DNA of 64,000 bases from Herbaspirillum sp. alder98 (GTDB taxonomy: Bacteria > Pseudomonadota > Gammaproteobacteria > Burkholderiales > Burkholderiaceae_D). A model generated the notes under the pieces. The model saw only the letters and a program-made list of their open reading frames with translations, made no database searches and was not told the DNA's origin. The first letter of the stretch is position 1, and every line of letters starts with the position of its first letter. The stretch spans positions 1 to 64,000 of the forward strand of contig NZ_JAIUCY010000014.1 of assembly GCF_020179755.1 (NCBI RefSeq). The letters are read 5' to 3'. A program made the position numbers and the translations under genes. Shown piece by piece: positions 29,686-38,487 of this stretch.

Positions 29686-30371
29686 TGGAGAGTCGAAAGA
29701 TGTTTCCCGACTGCAAAATCTGCAATCGAGCGGGCCTGGCCCATGGCGTATTCTGAACAGCGTATTCTAGCACGCCGCAGGCCCAATCCGAGCCTCGCAG
29801 GCGCTCGCCGCCCGCCTCGGGAGTGGCGTCGAACCGCGTTCGGGGCGCCACCACCCGCTATGCGCGAACCACCTATATATATAAGCAGTTGGGCCGCCCG
29901 AAAAATTCCACCCGGGAAACACCGCCGCGCGGCCAACGATGCTGCAGCGCTTTTCCAGGCAATAACGGAGCAAGCAGCTTTTTCGGCGCGGCGCTATCGG
30001 GAGGTGCCTGAGCCACCCGAAAATCGCCAGGCGGACGCCGCACCAAATGCGAGCAGTCGACCAGGATCGAGCGAACTGCATGAAAAATAAGGATTTTCTT
30101 GCCAAAACCAGCTTTTTTCAGGCTTCAAAGGAACGAAAACGGCCGCCAAAAATCTCGTTGCGCAGAAACAACACAGTCCCAAAAACGTCGACTGGACCAA
30201 TTGGCAAGCATCGCTCAAGGGCAATCCGTGTGGCAGAATGGCGACTAAGTTCATCGCAAGCCCCCTATAGAAGGGGTCCTGCGAGGATCTAAACACATGA
30301 TATTATTCATTTTTGATGTCGTAATCTTGTAGCGCAGTTTATCTGCGGATATCTCACCCGAGAGGAGAAAC
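29686..30371. other. Long divergent intergenic region between gyrA and the OmpA-family gene
   Basis: About 690 bp without a supportable gene. It should hold the divergent promoters of gyrA and the ompA-like gene. A TAGAAT -10-like hexamer for gyrA occurs at 29764-29769 (minus), but with no good -35. A/T-rich sequence at 30295-30345 with TTGATG at 30313-30318 may be part of the ompA-like promoter. A short TA-rich run lies at 29872-29887. No RNA gene recognised. Confidence 0.5.
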
Positions 30372-30989
30372 ATGAACAAATTAGCAAAACTCGTCTTCGC
30401 TGCTGCGTCCGCAGCCATCGCACTGACTGCCACCGCTCAGGAAAATAAGGACATCAAAGTCCGTCCAGGCAGCCTGTATCTGCAAGATGGTCGCGACGTT
30501 GTAACCCGCAGCGGTTACGGTCTGTGCTGGCAAACCGCCTATGTAAACGGCCCATGCGAAGAGCCGCCTGCACCGGCAGTGGCCGCCGCCGCTCCTCCGG
30601 CACCTGCACCAGCTCCAGTGGCTGCTGCTCCGACATCGGAAAAAGTCACCTACGCTGCTGACGCATTCTTCGATTTCGACAAGGCTACTCTGAAGCCAGC
30701 TGGCAAGTCGAAGCTGGACGAACTGGTCGGTAACCTGAAGGCCATCAACCTGGAAGTCATCATCGCCGTCGGTCACACTGACTCGGTCGGTTCCGTTGCT
30801 TACAACCAGAAGCTGTCGGTCCGTCGCGCTGAATCCGTCAAGGCCTATCTGGTCTCGAAGGGTGTTGAAGCCAACCGCGTCTACACTGAAGGCAAGGGCA
30901 AGTCGCAACCTGTTGCAGACAACAAGACTGCAGCTGGCCGCGCTAAGAACCGTCGCGTTGAAATCGAAGTTGTGGGTACCCGCAAGTAA
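30372..30989 (+). CDS. OmpA-family peptidoglycan-binding outer membrane protein, short form
   Basis: 205 aa. A signal peptide ([20 protein letters not shown], cleavage near ATAQ residue 23) is followed by a short mature N-terminus with two Cys ([15 protein letters not shown], residues 50-64) and an Ala/Pro hinge (about 65-87). The C-terminal OmpA domain (about 92-200) has [23 protein letters not shown] and the NRRVEIEV motif. The eight-stranded barrel of classic OmpA is missing; the two cysteines suggest a disulfide. It probably anchors the outer membrane to peptidoglycan. Strong ribosome binding site AGGAG at 30363-30367. Confidence 0.93.
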   Translation: MNKLAKLVFAAASAAIALTATAQENKDIKVRPGSLYLQDGRDVVTRSGYGLCWQTAYVNGPCEEPPAPAVAAAAPPAPAPAPVAAAPTSEKVTYAADAFFDFDKATLKPAGKSKLDELVGNLKAINLEVIIAVGHTDSVGSVAYNQKLSVRRAESVKAYLVSKGVEANRVYTEGKGKSQPVADNKTAAGRAKNRRVEIEVVGTRK

Positions 30990-31015
30990 TCGGTTTTACG
31001 CTGCAAGGCTCTGTG

Positions 31016-31042
31016 AAAACCCCGCTTCGGCGGGGTTTTTTT
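31016..31042 (+). terminator. Intrinsic terminator of the OmpA-family gene
   Basis: CCCCGC (31020-31025), TTCG tetraloop, GCGGGG (31030-31035), then seven T (31036-31042). A textbook strong terminator 30 bp after the stop. Confidence 0.92.
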
Positions 31043-31101
31043 ATGACCATTTGATTTTCAGCATCCCAACGTTTTGCGCGGTTTCGGCTATCATTGGCAG
31101 C

Positions 31102-31806
31102 ATGACTACCAATGCAGATCCTCAGGAAATCCAGAAATTCAGTGAACTGGCCCATCGCTGGTGGGACCCCAGTTCCGAATTCCGTCCCTTGCACGAAATC
31201 AATCCGTTGCGCCTCGAATGGATCAACGCGCGCGCCCCGCTGGCCGGGCGCCGTGTGATCGACATCGGTTGCGGCGGCGGCATCCTGGCCGAATCGATGG
31301 CGGCCAAGGGCGCCGACGTGACCGGCATCGACCTGTCCGAAAAAGCGTTGAAGGTGGCCGACCTGCACAGCATGGAATCCGGCGTGCAGGTGCGTTACGA
31401 AAAGATCGCCGCCGAAGACATGGCCGCGCGCGAAGCGGGCCAGTTCGATATCGTCACCTGCATGGAGATGCTCGAGCACGTACCCGACCCGGCGTCGATC
31501 GTGCGCGCCTGCGCCACGCTGGTCAAACCGGGTGGCAAGGTGTTCTTCTCGACGCTGAACCGCAATCCCAAGTCCTACCTGTTTGCCATCCTCGGCGCCG
31601 AATACCTGTTACGCCTGCTGCCCAAGGGCACGCACGACTACGCCAAGTTCATCACGCCGGCCGAGTTGGCGCACTATATTCGCCAGGCCGAACTCGACAT
31701 CGATGGCTTCAAGGGCATGAGCTACAACCCGCTCACCCAGATCTATTCGCTCAACAGCGACACCGACGTCAATTATCTGGTGGCCTGTACCCGGCCGCTG
31801 GAATAA
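31102..31806 (+). CDS. ubiG: Ubiquinone biosynthesis O-methyltransferase UbiG
   Basis: 234 aa from ATG 31102 ([20 protein letters not shown]). The UbiG N-terminus [11 protein letters not shown] is diagnostic, followed by SAM-binding motif [14 protein letters not shown] (near residue 52), IDLSEKAL and [12 protein letters not shown]. It carries out both O-methylations of the ubiquinone ring. Upstream frame extension overlaps ompA and its terminator and is rejected. Confidence 0.96.
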   Translation: MTTNADPQEIQKFSELAHRWWDPSSEFRPLHEINPLRLEWINARAPLAGRRVIDIGCGGGILAESMAAKGADVTGIDLSEKALKVADLHSMESGVQVRYEKIAAEDMAAREAGQFDIVTCMEMLEHVPDPASIVRACATLVKPGGKVFFSTLNRNPKSYLFAILGAEYLLRLLPKGTHDYAKFITPAELAHYIRQAELDIDGFKGMSYNPLTQIYSLNSDTDVNYLVACTRPLE

Positions 31807-31824
31807 CCGTCAGCGATGCATCGC

Positions 31825-31853
31825 CGGATGCCGCCTGTGCGGCATCCGTTTTT
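31825..31853 (+). terminator. Strong hairpin plus T-run between ubiG and gph
   Basis: A perfect 10-bp stem, CGGATGCCGC (31825-31834) with GCGGCATCCG (31839-31848), has a CTGT loop and five T (31849-31853). It lies 18 bp after the ubiG stop and 34 bp before the gph ATG, so it should separate two genes usually thought of as one operon, or act as a partial attenuator. Confidence 0.85.
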
Positions 31854-31887
31854 CGATTTGCCCCTTTCACTTCCCACTTCATCGACC

Positions 31888-32544
31888 ATGCCACTCCGAG
31901 CGCCGCGTGCGATCCTGTTCGACCTTGACGGCACCCTCGCCGACACCGCCCCCGACCTGGCCGCTGCCGCCAACTTCCTGCGCGCCGAACGCGGCCTGCC
32001 GCCTGCGCCCTACGACACATTGCGTCCGGTCGCCTCGGCCGGCGCCCGTGGCCTGATCGGCGCCGCGCTCGACATCCATCCCGGCGACGACCAGTACGAA
32101 GACCTGCGCGTACGCTTTCTCGACCGCTACGCCGCCAACATGACGGTGCATAGCAGCCTGTTCGATGGCGTGCCCGAATTGCTGTCCCAACTTGAAGCGC
32201 GCGGCCTGGCCTGGGGCATCGTGACCAACAAAGCCACTCGCTTTACCGAACCGCTGGTGCCCAGCATCGGCCTCGGCCACAGCGGCTGCATCGTCTGCGG
32301 CGACACCACCCCGCACGCCAAGCCGCACCCCGCGCCGCTGCTGGAAGCAGCCAGCCGGCTGCAACTGGCGCCCGAGGATTGCTGGTATGTCGGCGACGAC
32401 CTGCGCGACATCCAGGCCGGTCGTGCCGCCGGCATGCCGACCATCGCTGCGGCCTGGGGTTATTGCGGCCATACCGAGCCGGCCGCCTGGAATGCCGACG
32501 CCCTGCTGCACGCACCGCTGGACCTGCTCACGCTGCTCGACTGA
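31888..32544 (+). CDS. gph: Phosphoglycolate phosphatase (HAD family)
   Basis: 218 aa from ATG 31888 (MPLRAPRAILFDLDGTLADT). HAD motif I DLDGTLADTAPDL (residues 12-24), motif II IVTNKAT with conserved Thr, motif III Lys in HAKPHP, motif IV VGDDLRDIQAG. It removes 2-phosphoglycolate made during repair of damaged DNA ends, or acts as MupP-like phosphatase in cell wall recycling; ubiG-gph order is common in proteobacteria. A longer frame from 31816 runs through the terminator hairpin and is not used. Confidence 0.92.
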   Translation: MPLRAPRAILFDLDGTLADTAPDLAAAANFLRAERGLPPAPYDTLRPVASAGARGLIGAALDIHPGDDQYEDLRVRFLDRYAANMTVHSSLFDGVPELLSQLEARGLAWGIVTNKATRFTEPLVPSIGLGHSGCIVCGDTTPHAKPHPAPLLEAASRLQLAPEDCWYVGDDLRDIQAGRAAGMPTIAAAWGYCGHTEPAAWNADALLHAPLDLLTLLD

Positions 32545-32671
32545 ACCGACCTGCCGGATTCTGCAACCTCGCATTAGAATGATGCCCTTGGGATGACGCC
32601 ACGCAGTGGTCGTCATCCGAACTAACTGCATCGTCCATTCGATGCGCGGCAACAAGAAAAGGGAATCCAGC

Positions 32672-35600
32672 ATGAGCCAGGCGCACCTCGCAGCTAAATT
32701 CAGACAATGGCCATGGCAGCGACTGCGCCGCCCGTTACGCTGGCTGGCCTGGGCAGTGCTGGCGCTGCTGGTATTGGCGCTGGTCAGCTGGCTGGCGTTG
32801 CCCTCGTATGTGAAGAAGATCGCCAGCGCCCAGACCGAAGAAAAGATCGGGCGCAAGTTGACCATCGGCGACGTCAGCTTCAATCCGTTTCGCCTGGCGC
32901 TGACCGCCGCCGACATCACGCTCTTCGAAGCCGACGGCAAGACCCCCTTCTTCACCGCGCAAAGCCTGCTGGTCAATGCGTCCTCGGCATCGTTATTTCG
33001 CCTGGCGCCGGTGCTGGATGAACTGCGCCTGAGCAAGCCCGACCTCCACGTCGTGCGCATCGACGCCAACGGCGCCGGCCACTATAACTTTTCCGACATT
33101 CTCGATCGCATCGCCGCATTGCCCAAGAGCGAAGGCGAAGCCCACTTCTCGCTGGCCAACGTGCAACTGGATGGTGGCCGCATCCGCTTCGACGACAAGG
33201 TCACCGGCAAGCAGATCGATATCGCCACGCTGCAACTGGGCCTGCCGTTCATCTCCAACCTGGGCGGCAGCATCGACAGCTTCGTGCAACCGCAATTGTC
33301 GGCCACCGTCAACGGCACCCCGTTTCACCTGAAGGGCCGCAGCAAGCCATTCATCAGTTCGCAGGAATCGTCCTTTGCCATCGATGTCGACCAGCTCGAC
33401 ATCGTTAGCTACCTTCCATTCGTTCCCACGGAACTGCCGCTCAAACTGGCCAGCGCCAAGCTGTCGACCAAGCTCGACCTGTCCTTCAACCGCGCCGAGG
33501 GCAAGCCGAAGGTGGCGCTGTCGGGCGACATCGTGCTCGATGACGTATCGCTGCAAAGCCGTGAGCAGACGCAACTACTGAAGGCCCAGCGCTTGTCGGC
33601 ACGCTTGAACCAGTTCGACGTACTCAACGCCAGCGGCGAGATCAGCGAACTGCGCCTCGACCAGCCCCAGGTGTGGGCCGCCATGAACGCACGTGGCCAG
33701 ATCAATTGGTTAGCCGCGCTGGCGCAGCCCCCCGGCAAGCGCCCTCCCGCCGCGGCGAACAGCGACAGTGCCGCCGCCAAACCCGCCGCCGACACACCGG
33801 AGCGCGCCATCGTCGTGCGCCAGTTGCTGGTGCGTGAGGGCCAGATCAACTGGCGTGACGAAGCCAACGCCAAGCCCGCGCAAGACATCAAACTCAGCAA
33901 GATCGACATCGATGCCGCCCAGTTGTCGACCGCCGCCAATGCCGCACCGGCGACACTGAAACTGAGCGCCGTCGAGAACGGCCAGGGCCGCCTGGGTTTC
34001 GAAGGCAAGCTCAATGCGCTGAGCAGCAACCTGGAGGGCCGCGCCACGCTCGAAGGCATCGAACTGGCGGGCTACCAGGCCTACCTCAATGGCGCGCTGG
34101 CCGCCAAGGCATCGGGCAAGCTGTCGGGCGCGGCGGGCGTGCAGTTTGCGCAGGGCGCATTGAAAGTGAGTGACCTGGGACTAACACTGGAACAATTGAA
34201 GCTGCAACCGACGGACAAGGGCAACCAGGCCATCACGGTCAAATCCATCGCCTTGCAGAAGGCCTCGCTCGATCTGGCGGCGCGCCGGGCTGACGCCGAG
34301 GCGGTGCGCATTACCGGGTTGGCGGGCAATATCCGCCGCGAGGACGACGGCAACTTCAACCTGCAACGCCTGCAAGCGACCAACGACAGCGTGGCGCCTG
34401 CGGTAAGCGCAACGCCTGCGCCGGTCGCCGGCAACGGCAGCAATGGTAACAACAGCAGCAAGCGCGCGGCCGCCCCGCAATGGCAAGCACGCCTGGGCAC
34501 CTTCAGCGTCGTCGACAGCCGAATCGATTTTGCCGATGCCAGCGCGGGTGCTAAATCGCAATTACAGATCCATGGCATCAATCTGCAGGTGCAAAACCTG
34601 TCGAGCCAGCTCGACGCGCCGACCAGGCTTAGTTTGCAGGCCCAGTTCGACAAGAGCGGCAAGTTATCCGTGACGGGCCAGGCGGCAGCCGGGCTCAAGA
34701 GCATCGATCTCGACCTGGATGGCCAGAACCTGCCGATAGCGCCATTCCAGGGTTACTTTTCGAACGTGCTCAATGTCACGCTCAATAGCGGTTTGCTGAG
34801 CGCCCGCGGCAAGCTGGCGCTGACCCCGCCGGTGAACCAGCAGCGTTTCGCGCTCAGTTATAACGGCAACGCCACGATCGGCAACCTGCGCATGCAGGAC
34901 AAGCTCAGCGCCACCGACTTCCTGCGCTGGCGCACGCTTGAATTGAACGGCATCCAGGCGCGCCTGGGCGGGCGCCCCCAGGTATCGCTGGAGCAGGTCA
35001 ACCTCTCCAATTTCTATGCCCGCGCCATCCTCTCGGACAAGGGCCGCCTGAACCTGCAGGACATCCTGGTCGCCGATGCCGGCGCACAGGGTTCGATCAC
35101 CGACGCCAGCAAGAGCAGCGATAAAGACAGCGGCAAGGGCGCCAGCACCACGCGCAACACCACCACCTCGGCGGCGCCCGTGACCAGCGCGCCCAGCGCA
35201 GACGCGGCGCAGATTCGCGTCGGCCAGATCAAGCTGGCCGGGGGCAACATCAACTACACCGACAACTTCGTCAAACCCAACTACACCGCCAACATGACCG
35301 GCCTGGCCGGCACCATTGGCGCGATCTCATCGGACAAGCCGCAACCGGCGCCGGTCAACATCACCGGCAAGGTCGACGACGATGCCCCGCTGCAGATTTC
35401 CGGCACGCTCAATCCCTTGTTCAAGCCGATGTTCCTCGACATCAAGGCCAGCGCCAACGGCGTGCAGCTGCCACGCCTGACGCCCTACTCCGCCAAGTAC
35501 GCCGGGTATGCGATCACCAAGGGCAAGTTGTCGATGGATGTGCAGTACAAGATCGAGAACGACAAGCTGGTCGCCGAGAACGATGTCCGCATCGAACAAT

Positions 35601-36403
35601 TAACTTTTGGCGAGCGGGTCGACAGCCCCGAGGCCACCAAGTTGCCGGTGATGCTGGCGGTATCGTTGCTCAAGGACCGCGACGGCAACATCAATCTCAA
35701 CCTGCCGATTTCGGGCTCATTGTCGGACCCCGAGTTTTCGGTGGGCGGCATCATCATGCGGGTGTTCGTCAACCTGATCGTCAAGGCGGTGACGTCGCCG
35801 TTTGCGCTGATCGGCTCGATGTTCAACAGCTCGGAAGGCATTGGCGAACTGCGTTATATCGAATTCGAGCCGGGCTCCTCCGAGATCACCCCGGAGATCC
35901 GCAAGAAGCTCGATGCCCTGGGCTATGCGCTCAACGAGCGTCCCGGCATCAAGCTCGACATCACCGGGCGGGTCGATCCCAAGGTGGATGATCCGGGCCT
36001 GCGCGAAGAAGCCCTGAATCGCCAGATGCGCGGCTTCAAGCGTCGCGACCTGATTGAAGAAGAAGGACAACCGTCGGGTCCGGTGCAGATCAGCGCGGCC
36101 GAGCGGGCGCAATATCTGGAGCGGGTGTACAAGGAAGGCAAGTTCAAGAAGCCGCGCAATGTGGTGGGCCTGACCAAGTCGTTGCCGGCCGAAGAGATGC
36201 ACAAGTTGATTATCGACAACACCGAGGTCACCGCAGATGATTTGCGCAACCTGGCCCAGCGCCGCGCCGACCAGATCCGGGGCTACCTGCAGGAGCAGAG
36301 CGTGATCCCACCGGCTCGGATCTTCCTGATCGCGCCCAAGCTCAACGCCGACGGCATCCCGGCCAAGGAGCCGACCAGCCGGGTCGACCTCAACATTCAG
36401 TGA
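32672..36403 (+). CDS. Large AsmA/DUF748-family envelope protein
   Basis: 1243 aa from ATG 32672 (MSQAHLAAKFRQWPWQRLRR), preceded by AAAAGGGA. One N-terminal membrane helix (about residues 26-47, WLAWAVLALLVLALVSWLAL) is followed by a very long periplasmic beta-rich region with repeated LDELRLSKPDLHV- and LTLFEADGK-type segments characteristic of DUF748/AsmA-like proteins. The C-terminal ~250 residues include YIEFEPGSSEITPEIRKKLD, resembling an OmpA-like domain. AsmA-like proteins form bridge-like grooves that move lipids between the inner and outer membranes. Role here is inferred from fold only. No operon partners. Confidence 0.88.
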   Translation: MSQAHLAAKFRQWPWQRLRRPLRWLAWAVLALLVLALVSWLALPSYVKKIASAQTEEKIGRKLTIGDVSFNPFRLALTAADITLFEADGKTPFFTAQSLLVNASSASLFRLAPVLDELRLSKPDLHVVRIDANGAGHYNFSDILDRIAALPKSEGEAHFSLANVQLDGGRIRFDDKVTGKQIDIATLQLGLPFISNLGGSIDSFVQPQLSATVNGTPFHLKGRSKPFISSQESSFAIDVDQLDIVSYLPFVPTELPLKLASAKLSTKLDLSFNRAEGKPKVALSGDIVLDDVSLQSREQTQLLKAQRLSARLNQFDVLNASGEISELRLDQPQVWAAMNARGQINWLAALAQPPGKRPPAAANSDSAAAKPAADTPERAIVVRQLLVREGQINWRDEANAKPAQDIKLSKIDIDAAQLSTAANAAPATLKLSAVENGQGRLGFEGKLNALSSNLEGRATLEGIELAGYQAYLNGALAAKASGKLSGAAGVQFAQGALKVSDLGLTLEQLKLQPTDKGNQAITVKSIALQKASLDLAARRADAEAVRITGLAGNIRREDDGNFNLQRLQATNDSVAPAVSATPAPVAGNGSNGNNSSKRAAAPQWQARLGTFSVVDSRIDFADASAGAKSQLQIHGINLQVQNLSSQLDAPTRLSLQAQFDKSGKLSVTGQAAAGLKSIDLDLDGQNLPIAPFQGYFSNVLNVTLNSGLLSARGKLALTPPVNQQRFALSYNGNATIGNLRMQDKLSATDFLRWRTLELNGIQARLGGRPQVSLEQVNLSNFYARAILSDKGRLNLQDILVADAGAQGSITDASKSSDKDSGKGASTTRNTTTSAAPVTSAPSADAAQIRVGQIKLAGGNINYTDNFVKPNYTANMTGLAGTIGAISSDKPQPAPVNITGKVDDDAPLQISGTLNPLFKPMFLDIKASANGVQLPRLTPYSAKYAGYAITKGKLSMDVQYKIENDKLVAENDVRIEQLTFGERVDSPEATKLPVMLAVSLLKDRDGNINLNLPISGSLSDPEFSVGGIIMRVFVNLIVKAVTSPFALIGSMFNSSEGIGELRYIEFEPGSSEITPEIRKKLDALGYALNERPGIKLDITGRVDPKVDDPGLREEALNRQMRGFKRRDLIEEEGQPSGPVQISAAERAQYLERVYKEGKFKKPRNVVGLTKSLPAEEMHKLIIDNTEVTADDLRNLAQRRADQIRGYLQEQSVIPPARIFLIAPKLNADGIPAKEPTSRVDLNIQ

Positions 36404-36483
36404 GATCGCCCCATTGGTTTGGCAACACGCGGCCTTGATGTCTGCGTGTTCGCCCATACAATGAGATATAATCCACTTTCTGC

Positions 36484-36846
36484 GGGGGCGACTTGGTTTC
36501 GACGTGGGTTGCAAAGCAGCGCAGGGCATACCGAGGCCTGACTACCTCGTAAATCCAATCAGACAAGTAATAACTGCTAACGATAACTCGTACGCACAAG
36601 CGGCTTAATCCCCGTTTGCTCTACACTACTTCTTCCTTGGGGTAGGCTGGTAAAACAGCAGTAGAGTCATTTACAAGGAATCGCTCCGGGCCGGGTCACT
36701 TGGTTCGGGGTTAAATCTAAGGTGACTCGCCGTAACGAAGCGTGCGCGTCCGCGTCGTTGGGGTTAAAACAAATGGCAGCGCTAAGTATGTAGAACTGTC
36801 TGTAGAGTGCTTGCGGACGCGGGTTCGATTCCCGCCGCCTCCACCA
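36484..36846 (+). ncRNA. ssrA: Transfer-messenger RNA (tmRNA)
   Basis: 363 nt, one-piece tmRNA. The 5' GGGGGCG pairs with CGCCTCC just before the encoded ACCA (36843-36846), forming the tRNA-like acceptor stem. The T-arm GGTTCGATTCC is at 36822-36832. The tag reading frame starts at GCT 36576 and reads ANDNSYAQAA then TAA (36606-36608). The resume context is AACTGCTAACGAT. It rescues stalled ribosomes and tags the product for ClpXP-type proteases. The final residues QAA differ from the usual LAA. A terminator follows. Confidence 0.95.
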
Positions 36847-36891
36847 AAATATCAGTCCTTTGAAGTCTACAAGGACATTTCGAAAACCCGT

Positions 36892-36920
36892 TGTTCTCTT
36901 TGGAGACAGCGGGTTTTTTG
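36892..36920 (+). terminator. Intrinsic terminator downstream of tmRNA
   Basis: AAAACCCG (36893-36900) pairs with CGGGTTTT, with an extended TTGTTCTC/GGAGACAG pairing, then six T (36914-36919). It lies 46 bp after the mature 3' CCA. Confidence 0.8.
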
Positions 36921-36971
36921 TTTATTGACGTACAGCCGGATGTAGCTAATTCCTGGGGGTAGGTCATCAGC

Positions 36972-37385
36972 ATGCCCTTGTGTACACTTGAGCCTAAATT
37001 ACTCTGCACCTCCCCGACCATGCAAAATGATCCGCCGTTTGACCCACCTTACAAAACCTTCGTTAAGACAGACAAAGGTGTTTTCGTGACTGAAACACTC
37101 GCTGATGGGACCACGCTAGAGCTGGGTGAAGCCCCAATGAGTGATTTCAACGCCAGCAACAGCCCCGCAGCCTCGACTAAACAGAAGAGAAACGAGCCGG
37201 CAGCCGTTAAAGCCGTGGCATTGGGCGATAGCAAGGCCGCAATGTATCTAAACGTCCCGTTCGCCGACAAAGATAAAGCGAAATCGAAAGGGGCTCGGTG
37301 GGATGCAACAAAGAAAAAATGGTACGCACCTCATGGGACCGACCTCAATGACTTCGAACCATGGTGGCCAGAAGGAGTTAGATAG
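36972..37385 (+). CDS. DUF5710 domain hypothetical protein
   Basis: 137 aa. The first ATG (36972) has a purine-rich ribosome binding site (GGGGGTAGG); a second ATG at 37020 (MQNDPPFDPPYKTF) gives a more natural N-terminus, so the true length may be 121 aa. The C-terminal 45 residues match DUF5710: YLNVPFADKDKAKSKGARWD followed by KKWYAPHG. This small fold occurs at the ends of toprim/DUF and mobile-element proteins and is of unknown function. No signal peptide or membrane segment. It sits directly after tmRNA, a common integration target, and its base composition is more A/T-rich than its neighbours, hinting at a remnant of transferred DNA. Confidence 0.7.
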   Translation: MPLCTLEPKLLCTSPTMQNDPPFDPPYKTFVKTDKGVFVTETLADGTTLELGEAPMSDFNASNSPAASTKQKRNEPAAVKAVALGDSKAAMYLNVPFADKDKAKSKGARWDATKKKWYAPHGTDLNDFEPWWPEGVR

Positions 37386-37595
37386 AAAAGCAGCACAAAC
37401 CGTGTTGCTCTCTGAATGGAACAGGAACACGCCCGTGGTCGCTTCATTTCTCAAGTGAAGTGCCACGTCACAACGTTCCCAGAAAAATCCGCAGCGCCAA
37501 ACTCAAAAACCAAATAACCACCTGCAAAATCCGTCGTTCGCATCCCCTCTCCCCGTCGATAGAATCCCCACTCTCCTTCAACAAGAAAGTCGTTC

Positions 37596-38396
37596 GTGGA
37601 TTTCATCAGCGCTGCTTCCAGGACCCTGCTGTGCGCAGCGGTCGCCTTCTCCTTCTCGATCAATTCCGCTACCGCCGCCGATGCACCGCTGCGGGTAGGC
37701 GCTTCGCCCGGGCCTTACAGCGACTTCCTGCAAGCCGCCGCCAAGATCGCCAATGCCGAAGGCTTCGCCGTAAAGGTTATCGAATTCACCGAACCGACAC
37801 AGATCAACGAAGCGACCCAGGCCGGTGACATCGACCTGAACAACTTCCAGCATGTGCCCTACATGCAAAAACAGAATGAGTCGCGCGGCTATAAGATCGT
37901 GTCGATCAAACCCAGCTATGTCGCACCGGCTGGCGTGTATTCGGCCAAGTACAAGTCGCTCGACCAGTTGCCCGCCGGCGCCAAGGTGGCCGTTCCCAAC
38001 GATCCCGCCAACGAAGCGCGCGCCCTGGTGCTGCTGCAAAAGGCCAACCTGATCAAGCTGCGTCCGGAAGCCGGCGCCAATGCCGGCCTGGGCGATGTCA
38101 TCGACAATCCGAAAAAGCTCAAGATCGTGCCGCTCGATGAAGTGCAGGTGCCACGTGTGCTGGTCGATATCGATGCCGGCGTCGTGACCCTCAACAAGGG
38201 CGTGCTGGCCGGCCTCAACCCCAAGGATGCGCTGCTGCTGGAAGACAAGTCTTCCCTGTGGGCCATCATCTGGGCCGCACGCGCCGACCGCAAGGACGAT
38301 CCACGCATTGCGCGCTTCATCAAGATCTTCGAGTCGGAACAGATCAAGCAACTGATCATCACCAAGTTCAACGGCACCGTGATCCCTTCCTGGTAA
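37596..38396 (+). CDS. MetQ/NlpA-family ABC transporter substrate-binding protein
   Basis: 266 aa from GTG 37596. A signal peptide (about residues 1-28, cleavage near ATA-ADAPL) precedes an NlpA/MetQ fold: RVGASPGPYSDFLQAA, EFTEPTQINEATQAGDIDLN, QHVPYMQ near residue 87, and VAVPNDPANEARALVLLQKA near residue 131. The family carries methionine or other small ligands to MetNI. The usual lipoprotein Cys is absent, so it should be a soluble periplasmic protein. No metN or metI lies nearby, so it is an orphan in this window. Confidence 0.88.
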   Translation: MDFISAASRTLLCAAVAFSFSINSATAADAPLRVGASPGPYSDFLQAAAKIANAEGFAVKVIEFTEPTQINEATQAGDIDLNNFQHVPYMQKQNESRGYKIVSIKPSYVAPAGVYSAKYKSLDQLPAGAKVAVPNDPANEARALVLLQKANLIKLRPEAGANAGLGDVIDNPKKLKIVPLDEVQVPRVLVDIDAGVVTLNKGVLAGLNPKDALLLEDKSSLWAIIWAARADRKDDPRIARFIKIFESEQIKQLIITKFNGTVIPSW

Positions 38397-38428
38397 TCAC
38401 CAGCATCATCAGGAAACAGTTAGTCGAT

Positions 38429-38462
38429 AAAAAAGGAGCTTGCCGCGGCAAGCTCCTTTTTT
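38429..38462. terminator. Bidirectional terminator between convergent genes
   Basis: A 16-bp near-perfect palindrome arm: AAAAAAGGAGCTTGCC then GC then GGCAAGCTCCTTTTTT. It ends both the MetQ-like gene (plus) and the chemoreceptor-to-racemase operon (minus). Confidence 0.9.
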
Positions 38463-38487
38463 CCTTACTTCACTAATCTCGCCAGAA

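Noticed and set aside
26047..30090. A very long open frame on the plus strand (about 1347 codons) antisense to serC and gyrA
   Set aside because: It has no recognisable domain, its His/Arg/Gly/Gln composition is that of the complement of GC-rich coding DNA, and both genes under it are unmistakable.
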